Assembly: GCA_028386065.3 (NCBI GenBank)
Contig: JAKUCV010000994.1
Span: 44,304-108,303 of the forward strand
Direction of reading: 5' to 3'
Length of the DNA stretch: 64,000 bases
Source of the DNA: Turnera subulata
Taxonomy: Eukaryota; Streptophyta; Magnoliopsida; Malpighiales; Passifloraceae
Shown here: piece by piece, positions 47,968-60,606 of the stretch
How positions within the stretch are numbered: the first letter of the stretch is position 1
Layout: each line of letters starts with the position of its first letter
Position numbers and translations under genes: made by a program
The notes under the pieces: generated by a model
Database searches by the model: none
Told to the model about the DNA's origin: nothing
What the model saw: only the letters and a program-made list of their open reading frames with translations

Positions 47968-50453
47968 TGTTACACTTTCTTCTTTTTTTTTTGGTAGGAA
48001 TAGAGGGCTAACGCCCAAATGTATTTAAATCATCAAAGTACAACAACTCGTGGGGAAGAAACCCCCAAAGCATCATAGTGCACATAAGGTGCTACAGCAG
48101 TAGGTAAATCTGATATAACATGTAAACCAACAGGGAACGAAAGAGCTAAATGCGCCATAGCATCGGCAGACTGATTGGCTTCTCTCAATACAAAGAGTAT
48201 AGAGACCCTCCAATGTTGTCACAATAATGACATTACTTGTGATACCAAAGAGGCAGGCAAAGCAGGAACCTGTACCCCATCTCGCAGCAAGTTAACCAGC
48301 TGCAGCGAGTCCACCTCCAACTCCACCATACGATAGCCTCATTGCCACGCCACCGTTAGTCCTGCCCAGACAGCAGTAAGCTCAGCATGAAGGGCAGAAC
48401 AAGTATCCAGCCTATACCCAAATCCAACTATCCAACGTCCATCCACATCTCTTATCAACCCTCCTACCGCAGCCACACCAAACAGGAAGGAGGACCCGTC
48501 AGTATTGAGCTTGACAAAGCCTGGTACCGGAGGCCGCCAAGATACCTGAAACAAGGAGCGTTGGCCTTGAAAAACACCCCGACCATCAAAAGCCAATTCT
48601 GCAATTTGTAGCTCATCCAGCCGCGCCTTAACCTTATAGAATAGATCATCAGAAGAGGATCGAACCCCATCGAAAATCACAGCATTGCGGTCCAGCCAGA
48701 GTGAGTGGGTAGTAATGCCAAAAACCACATCCCAACACACTTGTGTATGCAATCCCCTAAAAAGCTTATACAAGTTTGTAGCACACCAATCCCTCAAACC
48801 CAAGCGAAAGAACAACCCCCAAAGACTAGAAGGTAACAACCTAGTCCACAAATTTTGAACCACGGGGCAATCCCGAAGCACATGGAGAGTAGTTTCAGGG
48901 TGTTGCTGGCACCGGGGACACAATGACGAGCCAGCAATATGACGCCGAACCCTTTCCACATTGGTAAGTAGCTTATCATGTAACACCATCCAAAGAAAGG
49001 TACGCACCCTTTGCGGGCCTTTTAATTTCCATACTTTGCTCCATATCGGATCCACTGGATCCCACTCCTCTATACATAGCTGTCGATATGCCGAAGAGAT
49101 AGAAAATAGACCACTCGCCTCCCTAATCCAGTAAGCTTCATCAATCCCCACAGCAAGAGGGTAGGCAACACCTGCCAGTGTAATACAAGTTGTGGCCGAG
49201 AGGAACGGACTAATCAAATCCCAGCGCCACTGTCCTTGGGAACTCACAAAATCAGCCACAGACCCATCTAAAAAGGCATCTGGGACAGGTGCAATCGTCA
49301 GATCCAAAAATCCAAAAGCACCCCCAAGTCTGGTATCCGCCCATCCCGCCAGAAATGCACAGTCCTCCCATCTCCTAATGTCCAGCCCAGTCCCGCCAGC
49401 ACCTGAGGCCACTGCTCACTAATACCTCTCCATAGTGGGGAACAACCCCTCTTATGCACCACAGCAGGCAAAGGTTGGGAGCGTACACCATACTTAGAAC
49501 ACAAAACCCGAACCCACAAAGCCTGGGTCGAGTAATAATGCCCTAACCTAACTTCATCATGAGACAATTATTCATGGTACTAGCTGGGCGTATATTTAAA
49601 CCCCCAACATCCTTTGGCTGCCTCACCTTATCCCAAGCCACCATATGCATCTTCCGGTGTTCTCTAGTGTCTTCCCAGATAAACTGGCGACACTTAGCAT
49701 CCAAATCCGAACAAATACTGCGAGGAATCCTCGCAGTTTGCATAGTAAAAACAGGCAGAGCAGCTAGAACAGACTGAACCAGTGTAATGCGACCCGCCAA
49801 AGACAAAGTACGAGCCTTCCAGCCACTCAATCTATTATTGACCTTCGTTAACACTTCCTCATAAGTAACCCGAGAGACCCTGTCATGGAGCAACGGCACG
49901 CCCAGATACTTTCCCAAATTTGTTGTAACAGGAATATCACAAATATCCCTAATTTGTCCCACCAACTCCTCCCCAACATTAGGAGAAAAGAACAACTTAG
50001 ATTTTGCTTTACTAACTCGTTGCCCTGACGCAGAACAGAAGTTATCAAGGCACTCCATTAGACACTCAGCTTGAGAAATAGCTGCTTCACCAAATAGCAA
50101 TAGATCATCAGCAAAGAACAAGTGAGAAAGAGGAGGGCCCTCTTGATGAAGCTGAATAGGGTGCCACACACCATCACTAACCCTCGTCGATATCAAATGA
50201 CTTAACCTCTCCATACAAAGGACAAAAAAATAGGGAGAGAGGGGATCACCTTGACGAATGCCCCGTGACGGTTGAAAGACATCCGTTTGTTCCCCATTCC
50301 AAAGGATTCATAGCCTAGCTGTAAATACACATTGCATGATAAGCCCGGTCACAGGCTCAGGAACACCAGCTAGCAACAGAGTTTCCTTCACAAAGCTCCA
50401 CCGAATTCTGTTATAAGCCTTCTCTAAATCCACCGAATTCTGTTACACTTTCT
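47968..50453 (-). mobile_element. LINE B: 5'-truncated plant L1-like element
   Basis: The element occupies 47981-50440 on the minus strand, with TGTTACACTTTCT on both sides (47968-47980 and 50441-50453) and a poly(A) tail at the left. It starts inside reverse transcriptase (DLEKAYNRIRWSF) and continues through GIRQGDPLSPY and the FADD box (49543-50214). The zinc-binding region and start of RNase H (48339-49412, VKLNTDGSS) follow. Frame breaks near 49560 and 49410 show that it is inactive. Protein similarity to LINE A is high. Confidence 0.93.
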
Positions 50454-51326
50454 ACATGCACTGGTTGTAATTAATCTCACATATTTTTATCTTAAATTAG
50501 TTATATTTTTGTTATTGTAAGAATAGCTGCGCTATTATTTCTTACTTGCAAAAAGAAATACTAACATTTAAATTCCAAGACGGGCCCCGGCGTTTCATCC
50601 TGGTCGACAAAGTCACTTTGACATTCTACCAATTCAAAGAAAAATCTAAACTTAAACATCTCACCGACAGACAACTTTTTTATGGAGACTGTGTTAGATT
50701 CAGAAGATAACAGGGCAAAACAACAAAAATGTTTGTTGCGTACCCAACTTTACATGCAAAAAGAAATTTTAATTGACGCGTCCAATCACCCACTTGCTGA
50801 GGAAAAAGAAAAGAAAAATCATCCAGTCAGAATATTGCTTTTCCTGTCACAAGATCATGCTTCTTATAGTAGCAGTGAGCCTGTGTATAATGAACATTTT
50901 AGTTTTAGATGCCAAGTGTAGCAGATTATTATTAATCTATCACTATTGTCCCAGATATTTCCAGTACTAGTTGAATGGAAGAACCTATGATAAAGATGAC
51001 AAATTTTTTTATTAAAAATGCCTGAGCAGTGAAATTACAAATTTAATAACTGACATCAACACTACAAGTTCCAATTTTATTAAAACTATGCAAACTCAGC
51101 CTCACTAATCAAAGTTTTCGGCCACTCAAAAACAAACTCTTATTTGACAATATGTGCATATTGGACAAAAATCCCTTTGAAGAAAAAAAATTGATTACTA
51201 CAAGACAATTTGTATAATGGACGCAACACATGTGAAGACAGTCTCTAATTAATCTATATAGGAAATTCAGGCTACTTCAATTCGGAATTTTGTAACATAT
51301 ACACATGAGCAGCATACAAGCAAGCT
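50454..51326. other. Intergenic DNA between LINE B and PME copy 4
   Basis: No gene is recognised. Frames at 50682-50970 are short and featureless. The right part is the PME 3' flank. Confidence 0.5.
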
Positions 51327-53143
51327 TCAAATCTCTGCATCATAAGGAAACGAAGTGGAATCCAGCCATTCATCACCGGTAATGAAATACTCCACAGTAA
51401 AATTAGAAGCATCTTCATAACCCATGACATGGTAACCCTGCCAGTTGACTCGATTTTCTGTTGCAGAACCAGGTCCATAATTATTGTACTCTCCGTAATA
51501 TAAACTGTCTAGACCGTCATCACCAGACCACGGAGTCCACCCAGCTGGGTCAATGAACTTATCAACGTAGGACTCAAGAACTACCGTCCTAGAGTAGTTC
51601 TTCCATGGCCTGCCTAGATAGCTTTTAACCCTGCTAGAATTGGTGTACAGATCATCCGTGGCTAGAATCGAACAGTTCTGGATTGAGATTCCTGTATCCT
51701 GGTCCGGTGTTTCGCGAGACTGTGCTGTAACAACTGTGAATTGGCCTTGCATTGGCATCCTGGACACAATGTTACATCCCTGGAACACCACTGCAGCATT
51801 CCCGAATATATAGTCTATGGTACCATAAATTTCACATTCTCTGTAGAATTGTCTAAATGAATGTGCATAAAGTGTGTCCTGGTAACCAGATATGGTGCAC
51901 CTATACATAGCTGCTAAATCTGCATTGATGCGTAGAGCAACTGCTTGGTGCTTCTCTGGTCCAGCCGTATTGTCAATGGTTATGTCCCTAGCTAAAAAGC
52001 CCTCACCAGATACCGCTGCAATGTAATTGTCAGGAATGAGGATGGTAAGTAAGACTTAGCTATCAACATACATTGCACAAAAGAATATATGTGGTTAATT
52101 ATGAGAACATTATGGAAAATAGCGAGGCATGTCACGGGTTTAAAGTTAAAACTTTTAAAACCAGAATGGCACGAATTAAAGTTGACCCAGAAAAGAAAAG
52201 AGCCAAAACATAGTAACTTACCAAGAGTTGCAGATCTGAAAGTAGTCCATCCGTCACCTACACTTCTGCTACCAGTAATGAATGTGACATCACTTCCATC
52301 TCCAAGCAACACAATATTGGGTTTAGAACTTGGGATCTCCACGTTCTCCTCGTAGACACCTTCTTTAACATAGATAAATATTCTGTTATCATAACTGTTA
52401 CTCGGGGCAAAGTTTATAGCATCTGTGATGGTAGTGAAATTTCCAGTCCCATCAGCAGCTACTGTAAGCGAGTAGCTGGAGTCATAGTCATCATCATCTT
52501 CACTTTGCAAAATACGGCGATCCCTTCTTGACATCCACTTGGGGAACCCCAAGAGGCGGCGATTCTTGTGACCCTTCTTAGGAACTGGCTTGGGGATCAT
52601 TGAAAGAGAGTTGCTCACATGCTGGTAAGTACTAGCCAAGCCACTCACCAGGGAAGGCTTCAATGAACCAGAAGCGGAGTCTAGACCCTCTAAGCATGTG
52701 TTCTTGTTCGTGAGGGCCGCACTAAGATAGGCTCTTGCGTCTGCTACTTTGCGAGAGTCACCAGTTTTGATTCTTGGAACTGACTTTTGTAAAGAAGATA
52801 GTGTAATCTCATGGAGCTCTTTGCAGTCCTGGACTGTTCCCTTTTGTTTTTCAATGATGTTTGTGCTACTGGCACTGGAGAACAGATTGGTGAGCTTTTG
52901 AGCCTCGGATATTGCAGATTCGAGGGACTGGAGAAGAAAAGTGAGGATGTTTGGGCTAATGTCTATTGAGATTGAGAGTTTTAATGAGTCAAAGCATGCC
53001 TCTGGGTATGGTTTGCTACTACAAAAGGTTCTTAGTGAAGCGAGGTGGGTGTTTAGAGAAGTTGTAGAAGGTGGGTTGGCGGCATAGACTGAAGTTAAGA
53101 AGATTGGAATGAGAAGGAGGAGTCTTGCAATGGACAAAGCCAT
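51327..53143 (-). CDS. Pectinesterase/pectinesterase inhibitor (type I PME), copy 4
   Basis: Two exons, 52222-53143 and 51327-52015 (TGA), give 536 codons with a phase-1 intron at the same protein position as in copy 2. I start at the ATG of MALSIARLLLLIPIFLTSVYA, a clear signal peptide. The PMEI region covers about residues 30-190. Two processing-type motifs, RRLLG and RRILQ, precede the PME domain. Catalytic residues are Q331, Q353/D354, the Asp of TIDYIFGN and the Arg of YLGRPW. The usual FQNTAGP reads IDNTAGP here. The gene looks intact. It is secreted rather than anchored, unlike copies 2 and 3. Confidence 0.94.
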
Positions 53144-53217
53144 GAGATATTGGTGCAAGAGCAGGGGATTTTGCTCTGTTTAAGGGATGGGGCGAAAAGG
53201 CTTAAGCATTAGTGGGT

Positions 53218-53225
53218 CTTATATA
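53218..53225 (-). promoter_or_regulatory. TATA box of PME copy 4
   Basis: The minus strand reads GGTATTATATAAGACC about 75 bp upstream of the start codon. Confidence 0.55.
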
Positions 53226-55756
53226 ATACCTTAGGAGTGGTCAAAAATTACAAAAAAGTAAAATAAATTAAAACCTTTGGGAATCTTAAATTGCATATTT
53301 TGTTTTCTGGATCACCTTTTTTTGTACAATCTTTGGCACTGCTTTTTTGGATTATTTTAATTCAAGTACACAGATCGTGTTGGAGAAGGGGGAGACCTTT
53401 GCAGTCTTGTGCTGTTGCAAGGATATAATGGACCAGAGAGTCTGTATTTTTGAAATTGAATCATGCTATGTTTGTCTTTTTCTTCCACCTCTATTGTCAT
53501 CTTGCTCCAACTTGGAGTATTATTTATGAACAACAGGAAAAAGTGCGGTTGGCAAAAATTTTGACACTACAAATATCATTTGTGACACCAGAATTGCGAT
53601 GGAGCTTTTAGATTAAAATCTCCAAATTGTTGTCATGAAAAATTGATAATATACAAAAAAAGTAATCCCTGCATGTAAAGGCAAACAGAAGAGGGGAAGT
53701 AGATAACTAGATGTACAAAATAACGAGAACAACAGGAAATGGGGCTCCGTGTGAGAAAGAAAAGGCGACAAGGGCGGGTAGCTGTAATAAACTAGTTTTT
53801 GTACCATCCGTGATCGCAGAGGACTACTACACTTTTATGGGCTACTTGTACTAGCTAGCAGGAAGACCATCCCCACACCCTATTGATATTCGTGCACGTT
53901 GTTATATTATGTCTTATAACTTAGCCCGTAATTCAGTAGGATCACAAACTGTTGCTTATCCAAGAAAAAAAAGAGGCAAGGGAGCTTTATGGGCAAGAAA
54001 ATAGTACCAGAGTATGTGTTTTGTCTTTATGTCCTAGAAAGAAGAAAAAGATAAAAAGTGGAGAAAATAGATTAAACAGCTAAACAGAATCATGCAAAGA
54101 AAATGCAGCACAACTCCTTAATCAATTAACCTATAATGCCGTATGTTAGTAAGACAGGCGATGTTATTAGATGAAAGATCTTTTGGTAGTTGGAGTATTG
54201 TAAGATCATAATGCCATTATACAAGAGTGACAGCAATTTCTTATTAGAGCTGAAGATAGAAGTATACCCTGCAAAACTTCTATGTTTGCCTGTCCACAGC
54301 TAAATAGTATTGGTTAATGAATTAAGAAAGCCAAGACTTTCTTTTTTAAAAAAGAAAGAATTCTGAAGATTTGGAATTGCAATTAATTATTACTTGGCAA
54401 CTACTTAGAGTTAGTGGTATTTTATAAATATCTGTCTTAATTGGGTAGCCGTTTAAATATGAAGAAGATCACGCTTTCTATATGGTTCTTTTTTTTTTTT
54501 TGCTCAAATTTCTATATGGTTCTTTATGCCATAAAAAAAATGCCCTTGAGAATATCGTGCCAAATTTTTTAGTTCATTGACCAAGATACGTAATATTGTT
54601 GGTCAACCGAAGAAGCTCATCATAGATCATACTATCGAAATCCATCAAATGGCACAAGAATTTTATGCCTAAAATCAATAATCTAAATGTAATGGCACAA
54701 CTGTACAAGGAATTCGAGATCCCATGAAAACAGGAATATCTGATTTTAATTGATTTTAGCTAATATTAAAACTGTTTTTCCTCCATATGCATGTAGTAAG
54801 TAGTAGTCGTAGTTTACCGCGTTCCTAGGTTCTTTGCAATTACCAATCATGCACGAAAACATCTGAAATTTCCTTCCATCAACTGACAGGACGACAGGTA
54901 TCGGTCTAATATAATTAGCAGTTATCGTGCACAATTATGGGGTACACACAAAATTTTTTTCCTTTCTATTTAAAAGATCAACTCAAGACTGAATTTATGT
55001 GTGGTGTTCTTTGAATAGTGTTATTGTATCACGTGTAAGGCAATTTCGGTGGTGTTGGCTGTTTCCTTAATTCGTTTATTTTCGTTAATCACACGGTAAC
55101 GCCAAAACCTCACGAAATCGTCGTCTTGTCACCTGTGATTATCCCCAAACGTAAACCAAGTTTGCGTTTTGTATATATATATTTTTTTGCATCCACCAAA
55201 TTTTCACATGCTGGGATTCTTTCAACGATAATGTTATTCTATCTAAACCCTAAGGAATAGATGATGTTTGTTGTTATTCATCAAACAATCAGTTAACGAG
55301 TGTTTTTATTCGAGTTGATTGCCAAGGGCAATGACTACTTTCCACATACTTAATTGCAATGATAGAAAAATTAAGGTGCAGAATTATGGGATAACTCTCA
55401 TCTAGGGAGTTTAAAAAACTGATTTTTTTTAAAGAAATGACAAACATACATATGGTGGTCGAACGTAATTCCAAACAATTTTATTTTTTTCTTTTCTTTT
55501 TTTTCTAATGTTATTCTCTTGAATAATAAAGAGGCTAGATAACATATACACATAGTTGACAGTTTGTATTTAATAAAAATGATATGAAACATGTATATAG
55601 GTTGGCAACTAGTAATGATCAGTACTCCATCAATGGAATTTAGCAATTATTTTTTTTCCCACCATCGTAAGAAAGATGGTGGCATTTGATCGTTTTGTGA
55701 TCAGTTTTAATGGCTCCTTTATTACTTCATATATATAACAAAATGGACGCTACAAA
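53226..55756. other. AT-rich intergenic DNA upstream of PME copy 4
   Basis: No gene, RNA or complete transposon is recognised in about 2.5 kb. Frames at 53347-53529, 54746-54934 and 55289-55646 are short and lack family features. Confidence 0.5.
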
Positions 55757-55761
55757 TTCCC

Positions 55762-58634
55762 TGAAACACCCGACCTAAATTCACCCTACTAACAGTAATT
55801 ACTGCGAAACAGTGCCACACGTGGCCATCATATCATAAAAGCATGAACACATAATTAAATTACTAAATAGCCAAACACACAATCCCGTCTCCCGAAACGG
55901 GGATATCAACATCACCACAGCGGAAGCATTAGATTAACACCTTATGCAAGACTTAATGCAAGTAATTGGATCCAAGTCCTGTCTAAGGTAACGTCACAGC
56001 CGCTGGTATGCAAACCTAACCTGCAGGAACTGTGTGAGGGGTGAGACCAATCACTGTCTCACCGATAAATAAACCACAGTATATAAGCAACCGCAAATAC
56101 ACCCAAGCCAACACAGAAAACAATAGAAGCACAGCAAGCACAAACATAGTATCGGTATCAACTTACCTGAACTAACTATACGTCAGACTTCTCACGGTTA
56201 AGCTAGTCTCATAAACTCACCGACACTAGACAGTAGACTTACCAATTTTATTATTAGGGCCCTGTCACGTAATAAGTATTGCCCGTGCCTGGTAGCCAGG
56301 TTAGCTAACCCCAGGGTACTCCCCGTTAATCCATAAATATCACAAATCACATCACAAATAACCGAGTCCCGCAGTCCTCGGCGGAAGTCCCGCAGTCCTT
56401 CCTATAGTAAATCAACTGAGTCTCGCAGTCCTCAGCCGGGAGTCCCGCAGTCCTCCCTATCAAATCACAAGGCGACTACCATCTGGCCGTACCAATACCT
56501 GTCACGTGACAACCTAGATGTCTAGATGTTATTACCACTGTTTATTATTATTTCTTGTTCCACTGTTAACAATAACTCATCATACTCACTTTCCCGAGCA
56601 GGCTCTCAGCCTCACAGCCCCTCTGGAAATTCAATCACAATGTCACAATATCAGGTCACTGTAACTATTAACTCAAATATCTCGTCTGAACATCACAATA
56701 TTCACATCAACAACACAAAGTTCAATAATCAATCACAGTAGTCATCAATCACAATAGTAGCCAGCAATAACATGACAGGCATGGCAAGATAACATATAAA
56801 TAACGATCAATCAAATAATCGGGGTATCACGGGCAGCATACCGAAGTTTATAAGTTTATATCCTCACCTGATACTCCAGGAAAGTGATATTTGATTAAGC
56901 CTCGATATCCCTATATTTAGAACAACAGAAATCACTTACAATGCACAAACAAAGATGATCATGCATGATGTTTGCTAATCAGTATTTACTCATTTTTCTA
57001 AACCCATTATCGTCATTTTATTTCCTTATTCGTTAAACACAATTGTTGTAGTAGCAAAAGCACCGGTAACTAGTAGGATACGTATTATATCGTAAAATAG
57101 TAGTCTTGGGAAATAATAATTTGGTATACGCATTGTTCTAAGTACGGAAGTAATTCTAATAGTATGATCGATAAGTAAAATAATATATATATCCGAAAAT
57201 AAAACCGGTATAATAAAATAACCAGTGATAATGTAGCTGTTAAGTATTGCTTTTGTATAGCATACATAGGGAAAATAGTATGTAGATAATGTATCCCGTA
57301 AGTATGACATAATATTATGGCTCCCTTTAAGATGTTAAACCCACACTGAAATATGGGAATTAATTCCAGGTTATTATCCCAACTGTTTATAGAATTAGTT
57401 TGTCGTACTTAACCATTTATAAAAAGTCTGATTCACTGCCATATATCCATTGGAGATTGATGCTGAGTTCAATACGTAAATTAAACCTTTATAAGGTAAA
57501 AAGAATTTTATTTATAAGGTTAGTCTAGTTATCAGGTTGGCCCAGCGAGGGGAGAGGACGAGGGAGGTGAGGTGGCGACGGCGTGTGCGTGCAAGCAGAG
57601 GAGAGAGAGATCGGACACGGCAGGGTCGAGCTCGGTTGGTGGCGGCGGTCGCGGGCAGAGCGGCGGCGACAGAGTCAGGGGAAGGTCGATTGGGGCGGCA
57701 GCAAGGAAAAGGAAGAGAAGAGAGTAGGGGCGGGGGCGATGCCGAGCATGAGATGGCAGGGGCGATCTCGGGCGGCATGTGGCTTCAACGGCGGCAACCG
57801 CTAGTGGACCAGAGGCGAGGAGAAGCAGCGGCGTCGCTGGTGCTACGTGCGGTGGCTGGAACGGATGGCAAGGGAGAAGAGGCAAAGATGGTGGCGTCGA
57901 TGACTGGTGGTGGCAGCGGCGGCAAAGGGTGGTGGGGGAAGGAAGGAGGAAAGGAAAGAAAGAAAAAGAAAAAGAAGGGGAGGGAGGGAGAAAGGGAGAT
58001 GGTGCTGTGATGGTGTGATGGTTCGGTGGGGTGGAGAAGAAGATAAGGAGAAGAAAAGAAGGGAAAATGTGGGGGAAAGGGGCCGGTTGGAAGAAAAAAT
58101 CGGGAGAAGGAGACAAGTGAAGGTGGAAGGAAAAAGGAAAAAGAAAGAAAAGAAAAAGAATAAAAAGAATAAAAAAATAAAATATCTACTAATTATTGCA
58201 GGGTTGAATAGAAAAAAAAATTTGATCCCACAAATGACTTACATGCCCTTCTAGTTTCTCTTGGGCTCCAAATTAACCCAGGGGTATAATCGTCCTTTCG
58301 AAATTCCGTTCAGGTCCGAAAGTACAACTTGGGCTCGGAAAATCCGATTAATTCTCTTTAGCGTTGTCCAAGTCCCGATTTTGAACATCGAGGTTCGGAT
58401 TGCTGTATAAAATTCCCGGTAACCCGAGATAATTCTTGGAATTAATTTTCGAGGCTCGGTTGTCGATGGTGAATACTTTAGAGCGTCCGGATTACCGAGG
58501 ATCGGTTTCGAAGTTCGATTATTCCCGGTAAAACTCTCGGATGATTCTTGTTTAACCGCAGTAAAACTTTATTATCCACCGTAAAAGTCAAACGACTCGG
58601 TAAAATTTACAAAAATTTTACCCGGGTCATTACA
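55762..58634 (-). mobile_element. Gypsy-type LTR, minus strand, 2.9 kb, with adjoining polypurine tract
   Basis: On the minus strand it starts TGTAATGACCCGGGTAAAA and ends GGGTGTTTCA (TG..CA). Just before the start lies AAGGAGGGTAGAC (58635-58647), a polypurine tract of the kind that precedes a 3' LTR. So this is the 3' LTR of a minus-strand element whose internal region is mostly lost. Its middle contains repeats at 56364-56457 and palindromes. The GC- and purine-rich block at 57530-58190 produces long spurious frames. Confidence 0.8.
56288..56510. repeat. Repeat and palindrome cluster within the LTR
   Basis: CCTGG-TAG-CCAGG (56288-56300) overlaps the palindrome GGTTAGCTAACC (56299-56310). 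Four copies of (G/A)AGTC(C/T)CGCAGTCCT start at 56364, 56385, 56418 and 56440 as a 54-55-bp dimer. GTCACGTGAC lies at 56501-56510. Confidence 0.75.
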
Positions 58635-60606
58635 GTCTACCCTCCTTAAAGGAATTTCGTCGTCACCTCCTTGTGTCCTACAACAGCAATCTTCTTGTAT
58701 ACCTTTCATCGGGTTCTCTTTTTCCCAACTTGAAATCTCTCTTATGCCCTTACGCCTCACATCATTCTTTTATAAATACCGACCTTTACTACTTGGCAAA
58801 CATACCTCCTTCATGGATTCACCAATAAGAACTCGAACTACCTCTGACTCAGAGGAGTTAAGTTATACTGGTGGTGTTAATCCCTTTACAGACTCCGATG
58901 AAGAACAGCCGAAGAAATGCTTCAAAACGAACATCATCGGTCTCAAGGAACATATGGTGGTCTCCAGGAGACGGCGAAAGAAACGTGTCGGCAAGGAGGA
59001 GCCTTCCGGTCGCAAGGATGCTGAAGATAGGAAGGGAAAAGGAACTGCCCTCAGCGGTACTCCACTGCAGACACTGACGCAACTGAACATTTCATTGAGG
59101 AAGGTCAGCTCGGCGGTGATGTAGATCGAACTGGCGTGTACGGAACTCTTCTCTCAGATCGAGAACATACAAAAGCTTGTAAAAGATCTAGAGAAGCAAG
59201 TAACTCCATAGAGTACTTCTTCTCCATGTAATTTGTTATCAAAAATAAATAAAGTTGTTATTTTTTGTTAAGACAAAACCTCTTTGTTAATAATCTGAAA
59301 ACATAAATAGCGATAATGAAATATATATATATATATATATATATTTAAAAGAATTAAAACCAATAGAAGGAATAAAACCAAACCTTTTTTTTTTGTAACC
59401 CAAAGACACAGAAGGTGGTAAGAGCAAATATTTCATGCAAAAATAAAAACCAGCAAGGAAGGAATAAACCAATCATAAAGAAGTTGAATTAAAACTCATT
59501 TTTCTTAACCAACACTCTAGATTGATCACATAGGTCATCGATTCCGAGCATCGCAACTTGCAATTGCTATCGGAGATGTCGGTTCTCTACGTGAAAACGT
59601 CCTTCTTTTTCTCACAAGGCGATGATGACGTCACTAACACATGTTGATCCACTGAAAGAATCGGTAACCACTTGTCCATAAACTCCACAAGAGTGAAGAC
59701 GTCCTTCGGGATTCGTATCCCTCCATAATATCCCAACAGGAGCAACCTTGTCGCACATACAGTGTACTCGAGGTATCATCCCATCAATCTGGCCACGTTG
59801 GCTTCAGAAGGGAGTGATAGAAGGGGTAGAAAATATAGAAAGAGCCATAAAAAGAAAAGCCAAGATAGCCAAGGCGAAAGAAAATTGTGAGTTGGAAGTG
59901 AGCTGAAAAACGCTTGCGTTTGTAGCCTAAAAACATACAAAGTGATGAAGCAATAAATGAGGCAACGGAAAAATTTTCAAAAAGCAACGTCTTGAAAAAT
60001 AAAAACTGTTTGGAGCTTTGTGAAAATAAATCTGCTTTACCGATCACCGAAAAATCTTTTAGACTTTCCCGGGGATAGGTGGGGTCTAAACTTTGAAAAA
60101 CAAAACGGTAGTAATATTTCTATAAAAGACAAGGTAGTGGAAAGCAAATAATCAAAAACCATTTCAAAAGAAAGATTTGCAAAATACTTCCAGAGAAAGA
60201 AAACACAAAACACGTCGAGACAGAATGCCTGCTCCATCATCTGTCTTTTTTGTTGAGGGTGCCTCCTTAGGAAGGAGGAATCGGCTGGCCTACAGCCTGA
60301 TAAACGAGCGTCCTGAGGAACTACCAAACGAGCTCGGCAGGATGCCTCGTCTGGTCTTCGTCGACGAACTCTACTCGTCGAGGTTCTTTGTCACTCCTAT
60401 GGAAGAGACGTTCTTCCTAGGGGACCGAAGCACCCTGAGGACCTCCTTCTACGGCTCGGCCAACTCCGTCATGTTTTTCATTTCTGAAAGACTTCAGGAA
60501 TTCAACCTGGAGTCTACTTGTCAAAACCTGAACCCAGACAGCTATTACCAGCTTTCGATGACTGCCCAGAGCGTGCCCAGAGTGACTAGGTTACCACCAA
60601 CTTAGC
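58635..60606. other. Unassigned transposon-like segment with broken frames
   Basis: Next to the LTR a minus-strand frame (58572-58760) ends in DDEIPLRRVDC and may be the end of the lost element. On the plus strand a frame from the ATG at 58813 encodes an acidic start, a basic cluster VVSRRRRKKRVGK and, after one in-frame TAG at 59122, a helical tail ending at 59210; AATAAA-type signals follow near 59246. Near 59330 is a TA microsatellite. The rest has no recognised product. It could be the 5' part of the LINE whose endonuclease start follows, or another element. Confidence 0.4.
60225..60605 (+). CDS. Unidentified 126-codon protein upstream of a LINE endonuclease frame
   Basis: The frame opens with ATG CCT GCT CCA and encodes a soluble, mixed alpha/beta-looking protein with FFVEGASLGRRNRLAYSL, LVFVDELYSSRFFVTPMEE and NSVMFFISERLQEFNL. 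There is no signal peptide or zinc knuckle. It ends two bases before the endonuclease-like frame of the LINE. By position it could be a first-ORF product of that LINE, but I do not recognise the usual plant L1 ORF1 features. Confidence that it is a real coding sequence is moderate. Confidence 0.4.
   Translation: MPAPSSVFFVEGASLGRRNRLAYSLINERPEELPNELGRMPRLVFVDELYSSRFFVTPMEETFFLGDRSTLRTSFYGSANSVMFFISERLQEFNLESTCQNLNPDSYYQLSMTAQSVPRVTRLPPT

Noticed and set aside
57532..58254. Long open frames of 100-194 codons on both strands
   Set aside because: They lie in a GC- and purine-rich block of an LTR, overlap in several frames and are low in complexity (runs of Pro/Ser/Phe or Arg/Glu/Gly).
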